From positions 3,596,001 through 3,660,000 of the forward strand of contig NZ_CP011131.1 of assembly GCF_001442805.1 (NCBI RefSeq): DNA of 64,000 bases. The letters run 5' to 3'. The stretch's first letter is position 1, and the number at the start of each line of letters is the position of its first letter. Under the pieces are notes generated by a model that was not told the DNA's origin, ran no database searches, and was given only the letters and a program-made list of their open reading frames with translations. The stretch comes from Lysobacter gummosus. GTDB taxonomy: Bacteria > Pseudomonadota > Gammaproteobacteria > Xanthomonadales > Xanthomonadaceae. Positions 42,864 to 52,281 of this stretch are shown in pieces. A program made the position numbers and the translations under genes.

Positions 42864-43820
42864 ATGCCCAAGACCGCGCCCGCCAAGAAGCCAGCCAAGT
42901 CGGCCACCACCTTCAAAAACGCAGACGTCAAAGGTCCGGCGAAGAAAGCGGCGAAGGCCGCGACGTCCCCGATCGGCACGGCGGCGAAAAAGAAAACGTT
43001 GCCCCGCGCGTCCACGCCGGCGGCGAAGCAGCCGGCGAAGACCGCCCGTGCTTCGAGCAAGGCCCCGTCCGCCGGACGCGCCACGGCCAAGACCGCCGGC
43101 GCGAAATCCCCCAAGCGCGCGCCCGCCGCCGACGCACCGGTCAAGGAACGCAGCGGCGCGCAGATGAAGCCTGCGCAGATCCAGGACATGTTCGCGCGCC
43201 TGCAGGCGCTCAACCCCGCGCCGACCACCGAGCTCGAATACACCACGCCTTATGAATTGCTGGTCGCCGTCGCGCTGTCGGCGCAGTCCACCGACGTCGG
43301 CGTCAATAAAGCCACGCGCAAGTTGTTTCCCATCGCCAATACGCCGCGGCAGATCGCCGCCCTCGGGGTCGAGGGGCTCAAGCCGTATATCGCCACGATC
43401 GGGCTGTTCAACACCAAGGCCGCGAACGTGGTCGCGCTGTCGCAGCAGTTATTGGAACTGCACGGCGGCGAAGTGCCGCGCGATCGCGCTGCGCTGGAAG
43501 CATTGCCCGGGGTCGGCCGCAAGACCGCCAACGTCGTGCTCAACACCGCCTTCGGCGAGCCGACCATCGCGGTGGACACGCACATCTTCCGCGTCTCCAA
43601 CCGCACCGGCCTTGCGCCGGGCAAGGATGTGCTCGCGGTCGAGCATAAGCTGCTCAAAGTGGTACCCGATGCCTACCTTCAAGATGCGCATCACTGGCTC
43701 ATCCTGCACGGACGTTACGTTTGCAAGGCACGAAAACCGGATTGTCCGCACTGTGCGATCCGTGATCTTTGTCGTTTTCCGGACAAGACGCCGGGCGAGC
43801 CCGACCCCGTAGCTGCTTGA
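42864..43820 (+). CDS. nth: Endonuclease III with long basic N-terminal extension
   Basis: 318 aa, against about 210 for the family. Residues about 1-100 are Lys/Ala/Pro-rich repeats (AKKPAKSATTFKNADVKGPA), then the catalytic domain: helix-hairpin-helix LPGVGRKTANVVLNTAFGEP with the catalytic Lys in GVGRKTAN, the catalytic Asp in AVDTHIFRVSNRTGL and the [4Fe-4S] loop C-x6-C-x2-C-x5-C (CKARKPDCPHCAIRDLC). It removes oxidised pyrimidines and nicks abasic sites. The extension may bind DNA nonspecifically; a shorter start at MKPAQIQDMF (about 43165) is possible. Confidence 0.95.
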   Translation: MPKTAPAKKPAKSATTFKNADVKGPAKKAAKAATSPIGTAAKKKTLPRASTPAAKQPAKTARASSKAPSAGRATAKTAGAKSPKRAPAADAPVKERSGAQMKPAQIQDMFARLQALNPAPTTELEYTTPYELLVAVALSAQSTDVGVNKATRKLFPIANTPRQIAALGVEGLKPYIATIGLFNTKAANVVALSQQLLELHGGEVPRDRAALEALPGVGRKTANVVLNTAFGEPTIAVDTHIFRVSNRTGLAPGKDVLAVEHKLLKVVPDAYLQDAHHWLILHGRYVCKARKPDCPHCAIRDLCRFPDKTPGEPDPVAA

Positions 43821-43860
43821 TCGCAAAGGCAATTCGAATGGCAACACCGCCGTTGCCCGA

Positions 43861-43878
43861 GCGTCATCGCTCCGTCAT
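43861..43878 (+). promoter_or_regulatory. Candidate Pho box upstream of oprP
   Basis: Two 7-bp half-sites, GCGTCAT and CCGTCAT, separated by four bases (11-bp period) as in PhoB operators (CTGTCAT-N4-CTGTCAT). A further CTGTCAC half-site lies at 43899-43905. About 88 bp before the porin start. Confidence 0.65.
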
Positions 43879-43965
43879 GCCCGCGAAATAAGTCAGTTCT
43901 GTCACATTTACGCAACTTTCACACCCTAGCCTGCGCGGCATCTCTCCACGCCTCAGGGCTAGACC

Positions 43966-45201
43966 ATGAAACTCTCGCGCAACACCCTTGCCGTCGCGCT
44001 GCTCGCCGCCCTCGTGGCGCCGGCCGCACACGCCGAAGTCGCTCTCGACGTCATCGGCAACTCGGAAGTCTCCTTCGAAGGTCTGGTCCAGGCGGATTTC
44101 TACAAGTTCGACACCGACACCATCGACTACGGCGCCGACGTGCCGGGCACCGACGTCGACGGCAAGGAGTACCTCAACGAACTGCGCCGCGCCGAGCTGG
44201 TGCTCAAGGGCAAGGGCCCGGGCAACATCGAATGGGTGCTGGGCTACGACGCCAAGGACGACAAGTTCCTCGACGCCAACATCAAGTACAAGTTCGGCAA
44301 CAACGCCAACCACTTCATCCAGGTCGGCCAGTACAAGCAGCCGGGCGCGACGATGGAAGAGTTGTCCTCGACCAAGAACAACGACTTCGTCTCCAAGTCC
44401 TCGATCACCAACAGCCTGGGCACCGCGCGCCGCGTCGGCGTTCAGTACAACTATGGCGACAACAACTGGGGCCTGACCGCGAGCTACTTCGGCCGCGAGC
44501 TGACCCGCAACCGCGAGCACGGCGCCGGCTACGGCCTGCGCGGCTACTACGCTCCGATCAACGAAGCCGGCAACATCCTGCACTTCGGCGCGTCCTACTC
44601 GAACAAGGACACCGACGCCGACGGCATCCGCCTGCGCGCGCGTCCGATGGCCGACATGGTCGCGACCCGCTTCATCGATACCGGCAGCAGCGCCACCAGC
44701 GCCAACACCCTCAACAACCGCAGCGACCGCGTCAGCGTGATCGGCGCCGAAGGCCTGTGGGTCAAGGGCCCGTTCAAGCTGCAGGGCGAGTACATGACCA
44801 TCGACGTCAAGCGCCTCAACGGCCTGGACGATTTCAGCGGCGACGGTTTCTACGTCTCGGGCCTGTGGAACATCAGCGGCGAGACCTGGGGCTACAAGGC
44901 CGGCACCCCGACCACGCCCCTGCCGAGCGATCCGTCCAAGGGCCTGTGGCAGTTGGGCCTGCGCTACGACACGATCGATCTCAACGACGGCAGCCCGATC
45001 GCCGGCACCAACCGCGTCAACGGCGTGCTCGGCGGCAAGATGGATTCCTGGACGCTCGGCGTGAACTGGTACTGGCGCTCGAACTTCAAGTTCATGCTGA
45101 ACTACGTGATGGTCGATCAGGAAAAGTACAGCACCACCTTGCGCGCGAAGGCCGAAGACAACCCGAACGTCCTCGAAGCGCGCATGCAGTTCTACTGGTA
45201 A
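43966..45201 (+). CDS. Phosphate-selective porin, OprO/OprP family
   Basis: 411 aa with signal peptide (cleavage AAHA|EVAL). The trimeric OprP-type beta-barrel features are seen: N-terminal VSFEGLVQADFYKF, ELRRAELVLKGKGPGNIEW, KYKFGNNANHFIQVGQYKQP, and a C-terminal strand ending in aromatic FYW. Lys-rich strands would supply the phosphate ladder. A Pho box precedes it, a strong terminator follows and the pst genes come next, so it feeds phosphate to the periplasm under starvation. No fixed symbol given because OprO and OprP cannot be told apart here. Confidence 0.93.
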   Translation: MKLSRNTLAVALLAALVAPAAHAEVALDVIGNSEVSFEGLVQADFYKFDTDTIDYGADVPGTDVDGKEYLNELRRAELVLKGKGPGNIEWVLGYDAKDDKFLDANIKYKFGNNANHFIQVGQYKQPGATMEELSSTKNNDFVSKSSITNSLGTARRVGVQYNYGDNNWGLTASYFGRELTRNREHGAGYGLRGYYAPINEAGNILHFGASYSNKDTDADGIRLRARPMADMVATRFIDTGSSATSANTLNNRSDRVSVIGAEGLWVKGPFKLQGEYMTIDVKRLNGLDDFSGDGFYVSGLWNISGETWGYKAGTPTTPLPSDPSKGLWQLGLRYDTIDLNDGSPIAGTNRVNGVLGGKMDSWTLGVNWYWRSNFKFMLNYVMVDQEKYSTTLRAKAEDNPNVLEARMQFYW

Positions 45202-45277
45202 GGCAAGGCCGCCGGCGCGGACCCGTTCGCGCCGGAGGATGCATCTCTCTCCCCCTCGATCGAATTCGGTCGTTCCA

Positions 45278-45305
45278 GGGCGCGGCAGTGCCGCGCCCTT
45301 TTTTT
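45278..45305 (+). terminator. Terminator of oprP
   Basis: GGGCGCGGC-AGT-GCCGCGCCC and seven T, 76 bases after the stop. Confidence 0.93.
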
Positions 45306-45389
45306 GCTCGCGCCCTCATCGCCGATGGCCGCCCGCCGGGCGCCCGATTCGGCGGGCAATGACCGCTACCGCGCATCGGCCAGCCGGGC

Positions 45390-45440
45390 AAGTCATCTGA
45401 TTGTCATGATTCCGACCCGCGACCGTCATCGAACTGTTAT
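45390..45440 (+). promoter_or_regulatory. Two candidate Pho boxes upstream of the first pstS
   Basis: Box 1: AAGTCAT-CTGA-TTGTCAT (45390-45407). Box 2: CCGTCAT-CGAA-CTGTTAT (45423-45440). Their starts are 33 bp apart, three 11-bp turns, so PhoB dimers would sit on one DNA face. 53 bp before the pstS start. Confidence 0.78.
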
Positions 45441-45492
45441 GGAATTCGCCGCAACGGATTCGTGCCAGCCGTCTCTCTTCAGGAGCCCCATC

Positions 45493-46515
45493 GTGTTCAA
45501 TTCCCGTTCCTTCCGCGTGACCGCGCTTGCAGTGGCCGTCTCGTTCGCAGCATTCAGCGCGCAGGCCGCCGACGTGACCGGCGCCGGCGCTTCCTTCGTC
45601 TACCCGGTGATGTCCAAGTGGTCGGCCGACTACGCCAAGGCCACCAGCAAGAAGGTCAACTACCAGTCGATCGGTTCCGGCGGCGGTATCGCCCAGATCA
45701 AGGCCGCGACGGTGGACTTCGGTTCCTCCGACGCCCCGCTCAAGCCCGAAGAGCTGGCCAAGTTCGGCCTGGCCCAGTTCCCGTCGGTGATCGGCGGCGT
45801 GGTGCCGGTGATCAACGTGCCGGGCGTGGCCTCCGGCGCGATGAAGCTCGACGGCGAGACCCTGGGCAACATCTTCCTGGGCAAGATCACCAAGTGGAAC
45901 GATCCGGCCATCGTCGCCCTCAACGGCGGCCTGCAGCTGCCCGACAAGAAGATCACCGTCGTGCACCGCTCCGACGGCTCGGGCACCACCTTCAACTTCG
46001 CCAACTACTTGTCGAAGGTCAACGCCGAGTGGAAGACCTCGGTCGGCGAAGGCACCGCTGTGAAGTGGCCGATCGGCATCGGCGGCAAGGGCAATGAAGG
46101 CGTCGCCGCCTACGTCAAGCAGATCCAGGGCGGCATCGGCTATGTCGAGCTGTCGTACGCACTGCAGAACAAGATGTCGTACTCGCGCATGAAGAACGCC
46201 GACGGCAAGTTCGTGCTGCCGACCGACGAGACCTTCGGCGCGGCCGCGGCCAGCGCCGACTGGGCCGGTGCGAAGGACTTCTATCTGGTCATGACCAACG
46301 CGCCGGGCGAGAACTCCTGGCCGATCACCGCGACCAACTTCATCCTGATGTACAAGCAGCCCAAGAACGCCGAAGGCGCCAAGAACGCGAAGGAATTCTT
46401 CCGCTGGGTCTACGCCAACGGCGATCAGCAGGCCAAGTCGCTGGACTACGTGCCGCTGCCCGACGCGCTGGTCAAGCAGGTCGAGAGCTACTGGTCGGCG
46501 AACATGAACTACTGA
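45493..46515 (+). CDS. pstS: Phosphate ABC transporter substrate-binding protein PstS (first copy)
   Basis: 340 aa from GTG at 45493, AGGAG eight bases upstream. Sec signal peptide (cleavage SAQA|ADVT), no lipobox, so a free periplasmic protein. Phosphate-binding motifs GAGASFVYPVMSKWS, SIGSGGGIAQIKAATVDFGS and VHRSDGSGTTFNF are intact. The second copy at 46901 is about as long and is a lipoprotein. Strong terminator after this gene and Pho boxes before it suggest it is expressed separately at high level. Confidence 0.96.
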   Translation: MFNSRSFRVTALAVAVSFAAFSAQAADVTGAGASFVYPVMSKWSADYAKATSKKVNYQSIGSGGGIAQIKAATVDFGSSDAPLKPEELAKFGLAQFPSVIGGVVPVINVPGVASGAMKLDGETLGNIFLGKITKWNDPAIVALNGGLQLPDKKITVVHRSDGSGTTFNFANYLSKVNAEWKTSVGEGTAVKWPIGIGGKGNEGVAAYVKQIQGGIGYVELSYALQNKMSYSRMKNADGKFVLPTDETFGAAAASADWAGAKDFYLVMTNAPGENSWPITATNFILMYKQPKNAEGAKNAKEFFRWVYANGDQQAKSLDYVPLPDALVKQVESYWSANMNY

Positions 46516-46583
46516 TCGGCCAGGTCGTCCGGCGCGAGCCGGTCGGATCCGGGGGGTTCCGCAGACCAGGGGAAGATCGGACG

Positions 46584-46613
46584 AAACGGGCCTTCGGGCC
46601 CGTTTTGTTTTTG
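46584..46613 (+). terminator. Terminator of the first pstS
   Basis: AAACGGGCC-TTCG-GGCCCGTTT followed by TGTTTTT, 69 bases after the stop. Confidence 0.92.
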
Positions 46614-46641
46614 TGGGGTGTGTTCAGGAAACGAGGACGAA

Positions 46642-46690
46642 GCCCTTCTCCCGCAGGCGGGAGAAGGTGGCCCGAAGGGCCGGATGAGGG
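46642..46690. repeat. Xanthomonad-type intergenic palindrome, family F
   Basis: CCTTCTCCCGCAGGCGGGAG-AAGG, then TGGCCCGAAGGGCCGGATGA-GGG: two adjacent hairpins. Single copy in the window. Confidence 0.7.
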
Positions 46691-46815
46691 CCGCCAGACC
46701 CGCGGCCGCCCGCCCCAGCCAAGCCGATTGTTACGTTCCGATCACCCTAAACCCATGCAAAACCGCGACGCCCGCCACCGCCTCCGGCCTTTCACTACAG
46801 ATTGATGACGAATCG

Positions 46816-46833
46816 ATGTCATAGCGGTGTAAC
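46816..46833 (+). promoter_or_regulatory. Candidate Pho box upstream of the second pstS
   Basis: ATGTCAT-AGCG-GTGTAAC, 7-4-7 arrangement, second half diverged. 68 bp before the ATG of the second pstS. Confidence 0.6.
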
Positions 46834-46900
46834 AAAAAGATCATCAAATGGCGCCACCAAGCCGGCGCCCATGCCGGCCCCTCCCCTCACGGAGTTCCAC

Positions 46901-47989
46901 ATGAAATCCTCGCCGGCCCGCATCGCCGTCCTCTCTCTCGCCATCGCGCTGGCCGCCTCCGCATGCGGCGGCAAACAGAATCCGGCCCCCGCCGCGGGCG
47001 AGCCCAAGACCGACGCGGCCGCTCCGGCCGGCGACCAGGTCGCCGCGCAGATCACCGGCGCCGGCGCGAGCTTCGTCTACCCGCTGATCTCCAAGTGGTC
47101 GTCGGACTACAACAAGGCCAGCGGCGCCAAGGTCAACTACCAGTCGATCGGTTCCGGCGGCGGCATCGCCCAGATCAAGGCCGCGACGGTCGATTTCGGC
47201 TCCTCCGACAAGCCGCTGCCGAGCGACGAGCTCGCCGCCGCCGGCCTGGGCCAGTTCCCGTCCGCGATCGGCGGCGTGGTCCCGGTGATCAACGTGGACG
47301 GCGTCGAGGCCGGCAAGCTGCGCCTCACCGGTCCGCTGCTGGCGAACATCTTCCTGGGCACGGTCGGCAAGTGGAACGACCCGAGCATCGCCGCCGTCAA
47401 CCCGGGCGTGACCCTGCCCGACCTGAAGATCAACGTCGTCCACCGCTCCGACGGTTCGGGCACGACCTTCAACTTCTCCAACTACCTGTCCAAGGTCAGC
47501 CCGGAGTGGAAGACCAAGGTCGGCGAAGGCACCTCGGTGCAGTGGCCGGGCGGCGTCGGCGGCAAGGGCAACGAAGGCGTTGCGTCCTACGTGATGCAGA
47601 TCAAGGGCTCGATCGGCTACGTCGAACTGGCCTACGCGGTGCAGAACAAGATGGCGCACACCCAGCTGCAGAACGCGGCCGGCCAGTTCGTGCAGCCCAA
47701 CGCGGAAGCCTTCGCCGCCGCGGCCTCCACCGCCGACTGGGCCAACGCGAAAGACTTCAACCTGATCATCACCAACGCCGCCGGCGAGAAGTCCTGGCCG
47801 ATCACCGCGACCAATTTCATCCTGATGTACAAGCAGCCCAAGGACGCCAAGCGCAGCGCCGACACGCGCGCGTTCTTCAAGTGGGCCTTCGAGAACGGCC
47901 AGGAGCAGGCCAAGTCGCTGGACTACGTGCCGCTGCCGCCGGAACTGGTCAAGCAGATCGAAGCTTATTGGGCGGCTGAGTTCAAGTGA
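46901..47989 (+). CDS. pstS: Phosphate ABC transporter substrate-binding lipoprotein PstS (second copy)
   Basis: 362 aa from ATG with GGAG upstream. Signal peptide with lipobox AASAC (Cys about 22), then an Ala/Pro-rich tether, then a domain very similar to the first PstS (GAGASFVYPLISKWSSDYNK; SIGSGGGIAQIKAATVDFGS; VHRSDGSGTTFNFSNYLSKV). The duplication gives one soluble and one membrane-tethered phosphate binder. It is the copy next to pstCAB and probably the one that docks on them. Confidence 0.96.
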   Translation: MKSSPARIAVLSLAIALAASACGGKQNPAPAAGEPKTDAAAPAGDQVAAQITGAGASFVYPLISKWSSDYNKASGAKVNYQSIGSGGGIAQIKAATVDFGSSDKPLPSDELAAAGLGQFPSAIGGVVPVINVDGVEAGKLRLTGPLLANIFLGTVGKWNDPSIAAVNPGVTLPDLKINVVHRSDGSGTTFNFSNYLSKVSPEWKTKVGEGTSVQWPGGVGGKGNEGVASYVMQIKGSIGYVELAYAVQNKMAHTQLQNAAGQFVQPNAEAFAAAASTADWANAKDFNLIITNAAGEKSWPITATNFILMYKQPKDAKRSADTRAFFKWAFENGQEQAKSLDYVPLPPELVKQIEAYWAAEFK

Positions 47990-48147
47990 CGCATCGGCCC
48001 CCGCCCGCAAAGCGGGAGCGGGTGAGCGGATGCGTTTGCGAGCCACCGGCTCGCGCATCCGCGAACGCCAGGGCGACCCGCCCTGGCCGGGACGCGAAAG
48101 AAACAAGAGTGATGCCACCTATCTGAAAGGTTTGTCGCGATGCAGCC

Positions 48148-48218
48148 CTGGATCCCCGCCTTCGCGGGGATGACGGAAAAAACGAAGTCGCTGGATCCCC
48201 GCGTTCGCGGGGATGACG
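48148..48218. repeat. Family B repeat as direct pair
   Basis: CTGGATCCCCGCCTTCGCGG... (48148-48175) and CTGGATCCCCGCGTTCGCGG... (48191-48218) are near-identical direct repeats, each containing a hairpin and ending GGGGATGACG. It sits between the second pstS and pstC. Confidence 0.85.
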
Positions 48219-48342
48219 AGCAAAAGCCAAGCCCCATGACGAACAGCCGGCTCAACGCAACAACGCCTTACCGCACTCCCGGTTTCACGCAAAGCACCAA
48301 GCCCGCCACCGCAAGCCCGGCCAAGACGGATCTCCCCTCGCA

Positions 48343-49314
48343 ATGAACGCGACCGCCCTACCTGCTTCAAACGGCGTCTCCGCCCGCGATCGCACCGACG
48401 CGCGCAACGATCGATTCTTCCGTTACTTCGTCACCTCCACCGCCATCTTCGTTCTGGTCGCGCTGGCCGGCGCCGCGCTGTCGATGCTGTGGGGCGGCCG
48501 TGCCGTGCTCGCATCGGAAGGCCTGAACTTCTTCACCTCCAGCGACTGGAACCCGGCCGCGGACAAGTACGGCGCGCTGGTGCCGATCTACGGCACCATC
48601 GTCACCGCGGTGATCGCGATGGTGATCGCCGTGCCGATCAGCTTCGGCATCGCCTTTTTCCTGACCGAAGTCGCGCCGCGCTGGGCGCGCGGCCCGATCG
48701 GCACCGCGATCGAACTGCTCGCCGGCATCCCCTCGATCATCTACGGCATGTGGGGCTTCTTCGTGCTCATGCCGGTGATGCGCGAACACATCATCCCCTG
48801 GCTCATCGACCACCTCAGCCCGCTACCGCTGATCGGGCCGCTGTTCCAGGGACCGCCGATCGGCGTGGGCATGCTGACCTCGGGCCTGGTCCTGTCGATC
48901 ATGATCATCCCCTTCATTTCCTCGGTGATGCGCGAGGTCTTCCTGACCGTGCCGACCCGGCTCAAGGAATCGGCCTACGCGCTGGGCTCGACCAAGTGGG
49001 AAGTCAGCTGGGACATCGTGCTGCCGTACACGCGCTCGGCGGTGATCGGCGGCGTGTTCCTGGGCCTGGGCCGCGCGCTCGGCGAGACCATGGCGGTCGC
49101 CTTCGTGATCGGCAACGCGGTGCAGTTCACCCCGTCGCTGATCGATCCGAGCACGACCATCGCCGCGCTGATCGCGAACGACTTCGGCGAGGCTTCGGAA
49201 ACCTATCGCTCGGCGCTGGTGCTGCTCGGCTTCGTGCTGTTCATCGTCACCTTCGTGGTGCTGGCCGCCGCGCGCCTGATGTTGATGCAACTGTCCCGCA
49301 AGGAGGGCAACTGA
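48343..49314 (+). CDS. pstC: Phosphate ABC transporter permease PstC
   Basis: 323 aa with six TM helices. The EAA-loop typical of permeases is in AYALGSTKWEVSWDIVLPYT; LLAGIPSIIYGMWGFFVLMP and LGRALGETMAVAFVIGNA are conserved. First of three overlapping transport genes: its TGA overlaps the pstA start. Confidence 0.97.
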   Translation: MNATALPASNGVSARDRTDARNDRFFRYFVTSTAIFVLVALAGAALSMLWGGRAVLASEGLNFFTSSDWNPAADKYGALVPIYGTIVTAVIAMVIAVPISFGIAFFLTEVAPRWARGPIGTAIELLAGIPSIIYGMWGFFVLMPVMREHIIPWLIDHLSPLPLIGPLFQGPPIGVGMLTSGLVLSIMIIPFISSVMREVFLTVPTRLKESAYALGSTKWEVSWDIVLPYTRSAVIGGVFLGLGRALGETMAVAFVIGNAVQFTPSLIDPSTTIAALIANDFGEASETYRSALVLLGFVLFIVTFVVLAAARLMLMQLSRKEGN

Positions 49315-50222
49315 TGGCCACCGCCTTCGCCACCGATGCCCGCACCCGGGCCGCGGACAAGCTTTATCGCCGCCGCCGCGTCGTCAACGTCATCGCCCTC
49401 GCCCTGGCCTGCGCGGCCGCGGTGTTCGGCCTGGCGTTCCTGGGCTGGATCCTGTGGACGCTGCTGGTCAAGGGACTGGGCGGCGTGAACCTGGATCTGT
49501 TCATCCGCGACCAGCCGCCGCCGATGGAAGCCGGCGGCCTGCGCAACGCCATCTTCGGCAGCATCGCCATGTGCACGATGGGCCTGCTGATCGGCACCCC
49601 GCTCGGCATCGCCGCCGGCACCTGGCTCGCCGAATACGGCAACAAGCGCAAGTTCGGCACCGTGGTGCGTTTCGTCAACGACATCCTGCTGTCGGCGCCG
49701 TCGATCGTGCTGGGCCTGTTCGTGTACGCGGTGTTCGTCGCCAAGCCGACCCCGGACAGCAACGCGCTGCTGGGCTTCTCGGCGCTGTCGGGCGCGATCG
49801 CGCTGGCCTTCATCGTGCTGCCGGTGGTGGTGCGCACCACCGACGAAATGCTGCGACTGGTGCCGGGACAGATGCGCGAAGCGGCGCTGTCGCTGGGCGT
49901 GCCGCAATGGAAGGTGATCGTGCAGGTGCTGTACAAGTCGGCGCTGCCGGGCATCGTCACCGGCGTGCTGCTGGCGCTGGCGCGAATCTCCGGCGAAACC
50001 GCGCCGCTGCTGTTCACCGCATTCGGCAATTCGTTCTGGACCGTGGACGTGACCGGGCCGATGGCCGCGGTCTCGATCGTGATGTTCAACTTCGCCGGCA
50101 AGGGCTACGAGAACTGGGAACACATCGCCTGGGCCGGCGCCCTAGTCCTGACCGCGTTCGTGCTGCTGGTCAGCCTGGTCGCCCGCGCACTTCTGCTACG
50201 AAACAAAATCAGCCATGACTGA
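49314..50222 (+). CDS. pstA: Phosphate ABC transporter permease PstA
   Basis: 302 aa, six TM helices, EAA-loop [37 protein letters not shown] near the C-terminus. Start at ATG overlapping the pstC stop with AAGGAGG upstream. Its end overlaps pstB by eight bases. Confidence 0.97.
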   Translation: MATAFATDARTRAADKLYRRRRVVNVIALALACAAAVFGLAFLGWILWTLLVKGLGGVNLDLFIRDQPPPMEAGGLRNAIFGSIAMCTMGLLIGTPLGIAAGTWLAEYGNKRKFGTVVRFVNDILLSAPSIVLGLFVYAVFVAKPTPDSNALLGFSALSGAIALAFIVLPVVVRTTDEMLRLVPGQMREAALSLGVPQWKVIVQVLYKSALPGIVTGVLLALARISGETAPLLFTAFGNSFWTVDVTGPMAAVSIVMFNFAGKGYENWEHIAWAGALVLTAFVLLVSLVARALLLRNKISHD

Positions 50223-51069
50223 CCTGTCAACCGTGAACACCGAGCGAACCCCGGCCATGAAAGATGCACGTCTCACCGTCGCCGCACCCGACCGCGACGC
50301 GGTCGTCGGCGCCAATCCGGTCAAGCTCGCCGCGCGCGGCCTGGACTTCTATTACGACAAGTTCCACGCCCTCAAGTCGATCAACCTGGAAATCCCGGAG
50401 AAACAGGTCACCGCGCTGATCGGGCCGTCGGGTTGCGGCAAGTCCACCCTGCTGCGCATCTTCAACCGCATCTACGCGCTGTACCCCAAGCTGGAAGCGC
50501 GCGGCGAAGTGGTGCTGGACGGCGAGAACATCCTCGACCCGAAGTACCCGATGAACCGCCTGCGCAGCAAGGTCGGCATGGTATTCCAAAAGCCGGTGCC
50601 GTTCCCGATGACCATCTTCGAGAACGTGGCCTACGGCATCCGCCATCACGAGAAGCTGTCGAAGTCGGAAATGAACGATCGCGTCGAACACGCGCTGCGC
50701 CAGGGCGCGCTGTGGGATGAGGTCAAGGACAAGCTGGGCCAGAGCGCGCTGGGCCTGTCCGGCGGCCAGCAGCAGCGTCTGTGCATCGCCCGCGCGGTGG
50801 CGCTCAAGCCCTCGGTGCTGCTGCTGGACGAACCGACCTCGGCGCTGGACCCGATCTCCACCAGCCGCATCGAGCAACTGGTCGAAGAACTCAAGAAGGA
50901 CTACACGATCGCGATCGTGACCCACAACATGCAACAGGCCGCGCGCGTGTCCGACTTCACCGCCTTCATGTACCTGGGCGACCTGATCGAGCACGGCCCG
51001 ACCGAACAGATTTTCTCCAAGCCGACCAAGCAGCAGACCGAGGATTACATTACCGGTCGCTTTGGTTGA
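50215..51069 (+). CDS. pstB: Phosphate ABC transporter ATP-binding protein PstB
   Basis: 284 aa. Walker [13 protein letters not shown] (about 70-81), Q-loop [11 protein letters not shown], signature [17 protein letters not shown], Walker [15 protein letters not shown]-loop IVTHNMQQA. Overlapping pstA by eight bases suggests coupling; ATG at 50257 is an alternative start. Confidence 0.97.
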   Translation: MTDLSTVNTERTPAMKDARLTVAAPDRDAVVGANPVKLAARGLDFYYDKFHALKSINLEIPEKQVTALIGPSGCGKSTLLRIFNRIYALYPKLEARGEVVLDGENILDPKYPMNRLRSKVGMVFQKPVPFPMTIFENVAYGIRHHEKLSKSEMNDRVEHALRQGALWDEVKDKLGQSALGLSGGQQQRLCIARAVALKPSVLLLDEPTSALDPISTSRIEQLVEELKKDYTIAIVTHNMQQAARVSDFTAFMYLGDLIEHGPTEQIFSKPTKQQTEDYITGRFG

Positions 51070-51080
51070 TTTCGACGGGA

Positions 51081-51200
51081 ATGGGGAATCGGGAATCGGG
51101 AATCGTAAAAAACGACGAACCCGCCTCCCGACTCCAGTCCCGCGACCGCAGCCGTTGATCCTGCCGTTGCTTTTCCGATTCCCGATTCCCGATTCCCCAT
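51081..51200. repeat. Perfect 25-bp inverted repeat, family C copy 2
   Basis: ATGGGGAATCGGGAATCGGG... at 51081-51105 is exactly complementary to 51176-51200, each arm being a tandem of GGGAATC units. It fills the gap between pstB and phoU. Confidence 0.85.
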
Positions 51201-51216
51201 ACCCGGCGGTACCGCC

Positions 51217-51927
51217 ATGAGCACCCAAATGCACGATCACATCGTCAAGAGCTACGACGACGAGCAGCGCCGCCTGCTCGACGAAACCCTGCGCATGGGC
51301 GAGATGGCCGCGTCCCAGCTCGAATCCGCGCTCGACGTGGTCCAGCGCCGCGACGACAAGGCCGCCGAACGCATCATCGCCAACGATGAGGCCATCGACG
51401 CGCTGGAGCAGGAAATCAGCCACGACGTCATGAAGCTGGCCCTGCGCGGGCCGATGGCGCGGGATCTGCGCGAGATTCTGGCCGCGATCCGCATCGCCGC
51501 CGACATCGAGCGCGTCGGCGACTACGCCGCCAACGTCGCCAAGCGCTCCACCGCGCTGAACCTGTCGCCGCCGCTGCCGCACGTGGCCGGGCTGCATGCA
51601 TTGGGCACGCTGGCGGTCAAGCAGTTGCGCGACGTGCTGTCGGCCTATCGCGACAACGACATCGAGCTGGCCCAGCGCGTGCGCGAGCGCGACGCCGAGA
51701 TCGACACCGCTTACACCGGCCTGTTCCGCGAGCTGCTGACCTACATGATGGAAGACGCGCGCAGCATCACCGCCTGCACCCATCTGCTGTTCATGGCCAA
51801 GAACATCGAGCGGGTCGGCGACCACGCCACCAACATCGCGGAGAACGTCTGGTTCCTGGTCAAGGGCGAAGAACTGCTGCCGCCCCGCGAGAAGCGCGAC
51901 GACACCAACACCACCGGCGCGATCTGA
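51217..51927 (+). CDS. phoU: Phosphate signalling protein PhoU
   Basis: 236 aa with two three-helix PhoU repeats; metal-binding D/E-rich stretches are ANVA-preceding DIERVGDYAANVAK and NIERVGDHATNIAE. It links Pst to PhoR and represses the Pho response when phosphate is ample. Last gene of the pst block; phoB/phoR are outside the window. Confidence 0.97.
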   Translation: MSTQMHDHIVKSYDDEQRRLLDETLRMGEMAASQLESALDVVQRRDDKAAERIIANDEAIDALEQEISHDVMKLALRGPMARDLREILAAIRIAADIERVGDYAANVAKRSTALNLSPPLPHVAGLHALGTLAVKQLRDVLSAYRDNDIELAQRVRERDAEIDTAYTGLFRELLTYMMEDARSITACTHLLFMAKNIERVGDHATNIAENVWFLVKGEELLPPREKRDDTNTTGAI

Positions 51928-52281
51928 TCCGCCCAGCGCCCGCGGCCATCGCGGGCGCGTTCATCGGCGCCGCCGCCGCGCATCGCGGCGCACGCTGCAG
52001 TGCAGCAAGCTTCGGCGAGCGCCTGCCCGCCTCATCCCTCACCGCACCCCTCGCGCTGCGTCGTCGCCCCGGCCGCCTCCGCGCGCGCCGATCCGGTCGC
52101 GGCCAAGTCCTTGCCGCGCAAGGGCTGCAAACGGTTACATGCCGATTTCGATGAACCCGTTCTAAACGCGGCTGTCACTTCGATGCGATTCCGCGAATCC
52201 GATCGCTTCCTGCCCAACTCTTGGTACGTACACGCGACACCGCGTCGCAGTGTATTTTTACTGGACTGGGAGGAGACCCGG
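51928..52281 (+). other. Gap between phoU and the ECF sigma gene
   Basis: A nine-bp stem GCGCCCGCG/CGCGGGCGC at 51937-51959 follows phoU with no T-run and may end the pst transcript. The rest has no gene; the sigma gene promoter should lie within 52100-52260, where AAACGGTTACATGCCG stands out as less GC-rich. Confidence 0.5.

Noticed and set aside
51081..51200. CRISPR-like GGGAATC array
   Set aside because: It is one inverted repeat of short tandems, with no unique spacers.
52131..52142. GTAACC-like sigma-F type element before the ECF gene
   Set aside because: The match (GGTTAC) is on the wrong strand for the gene and has no partner -10 element.
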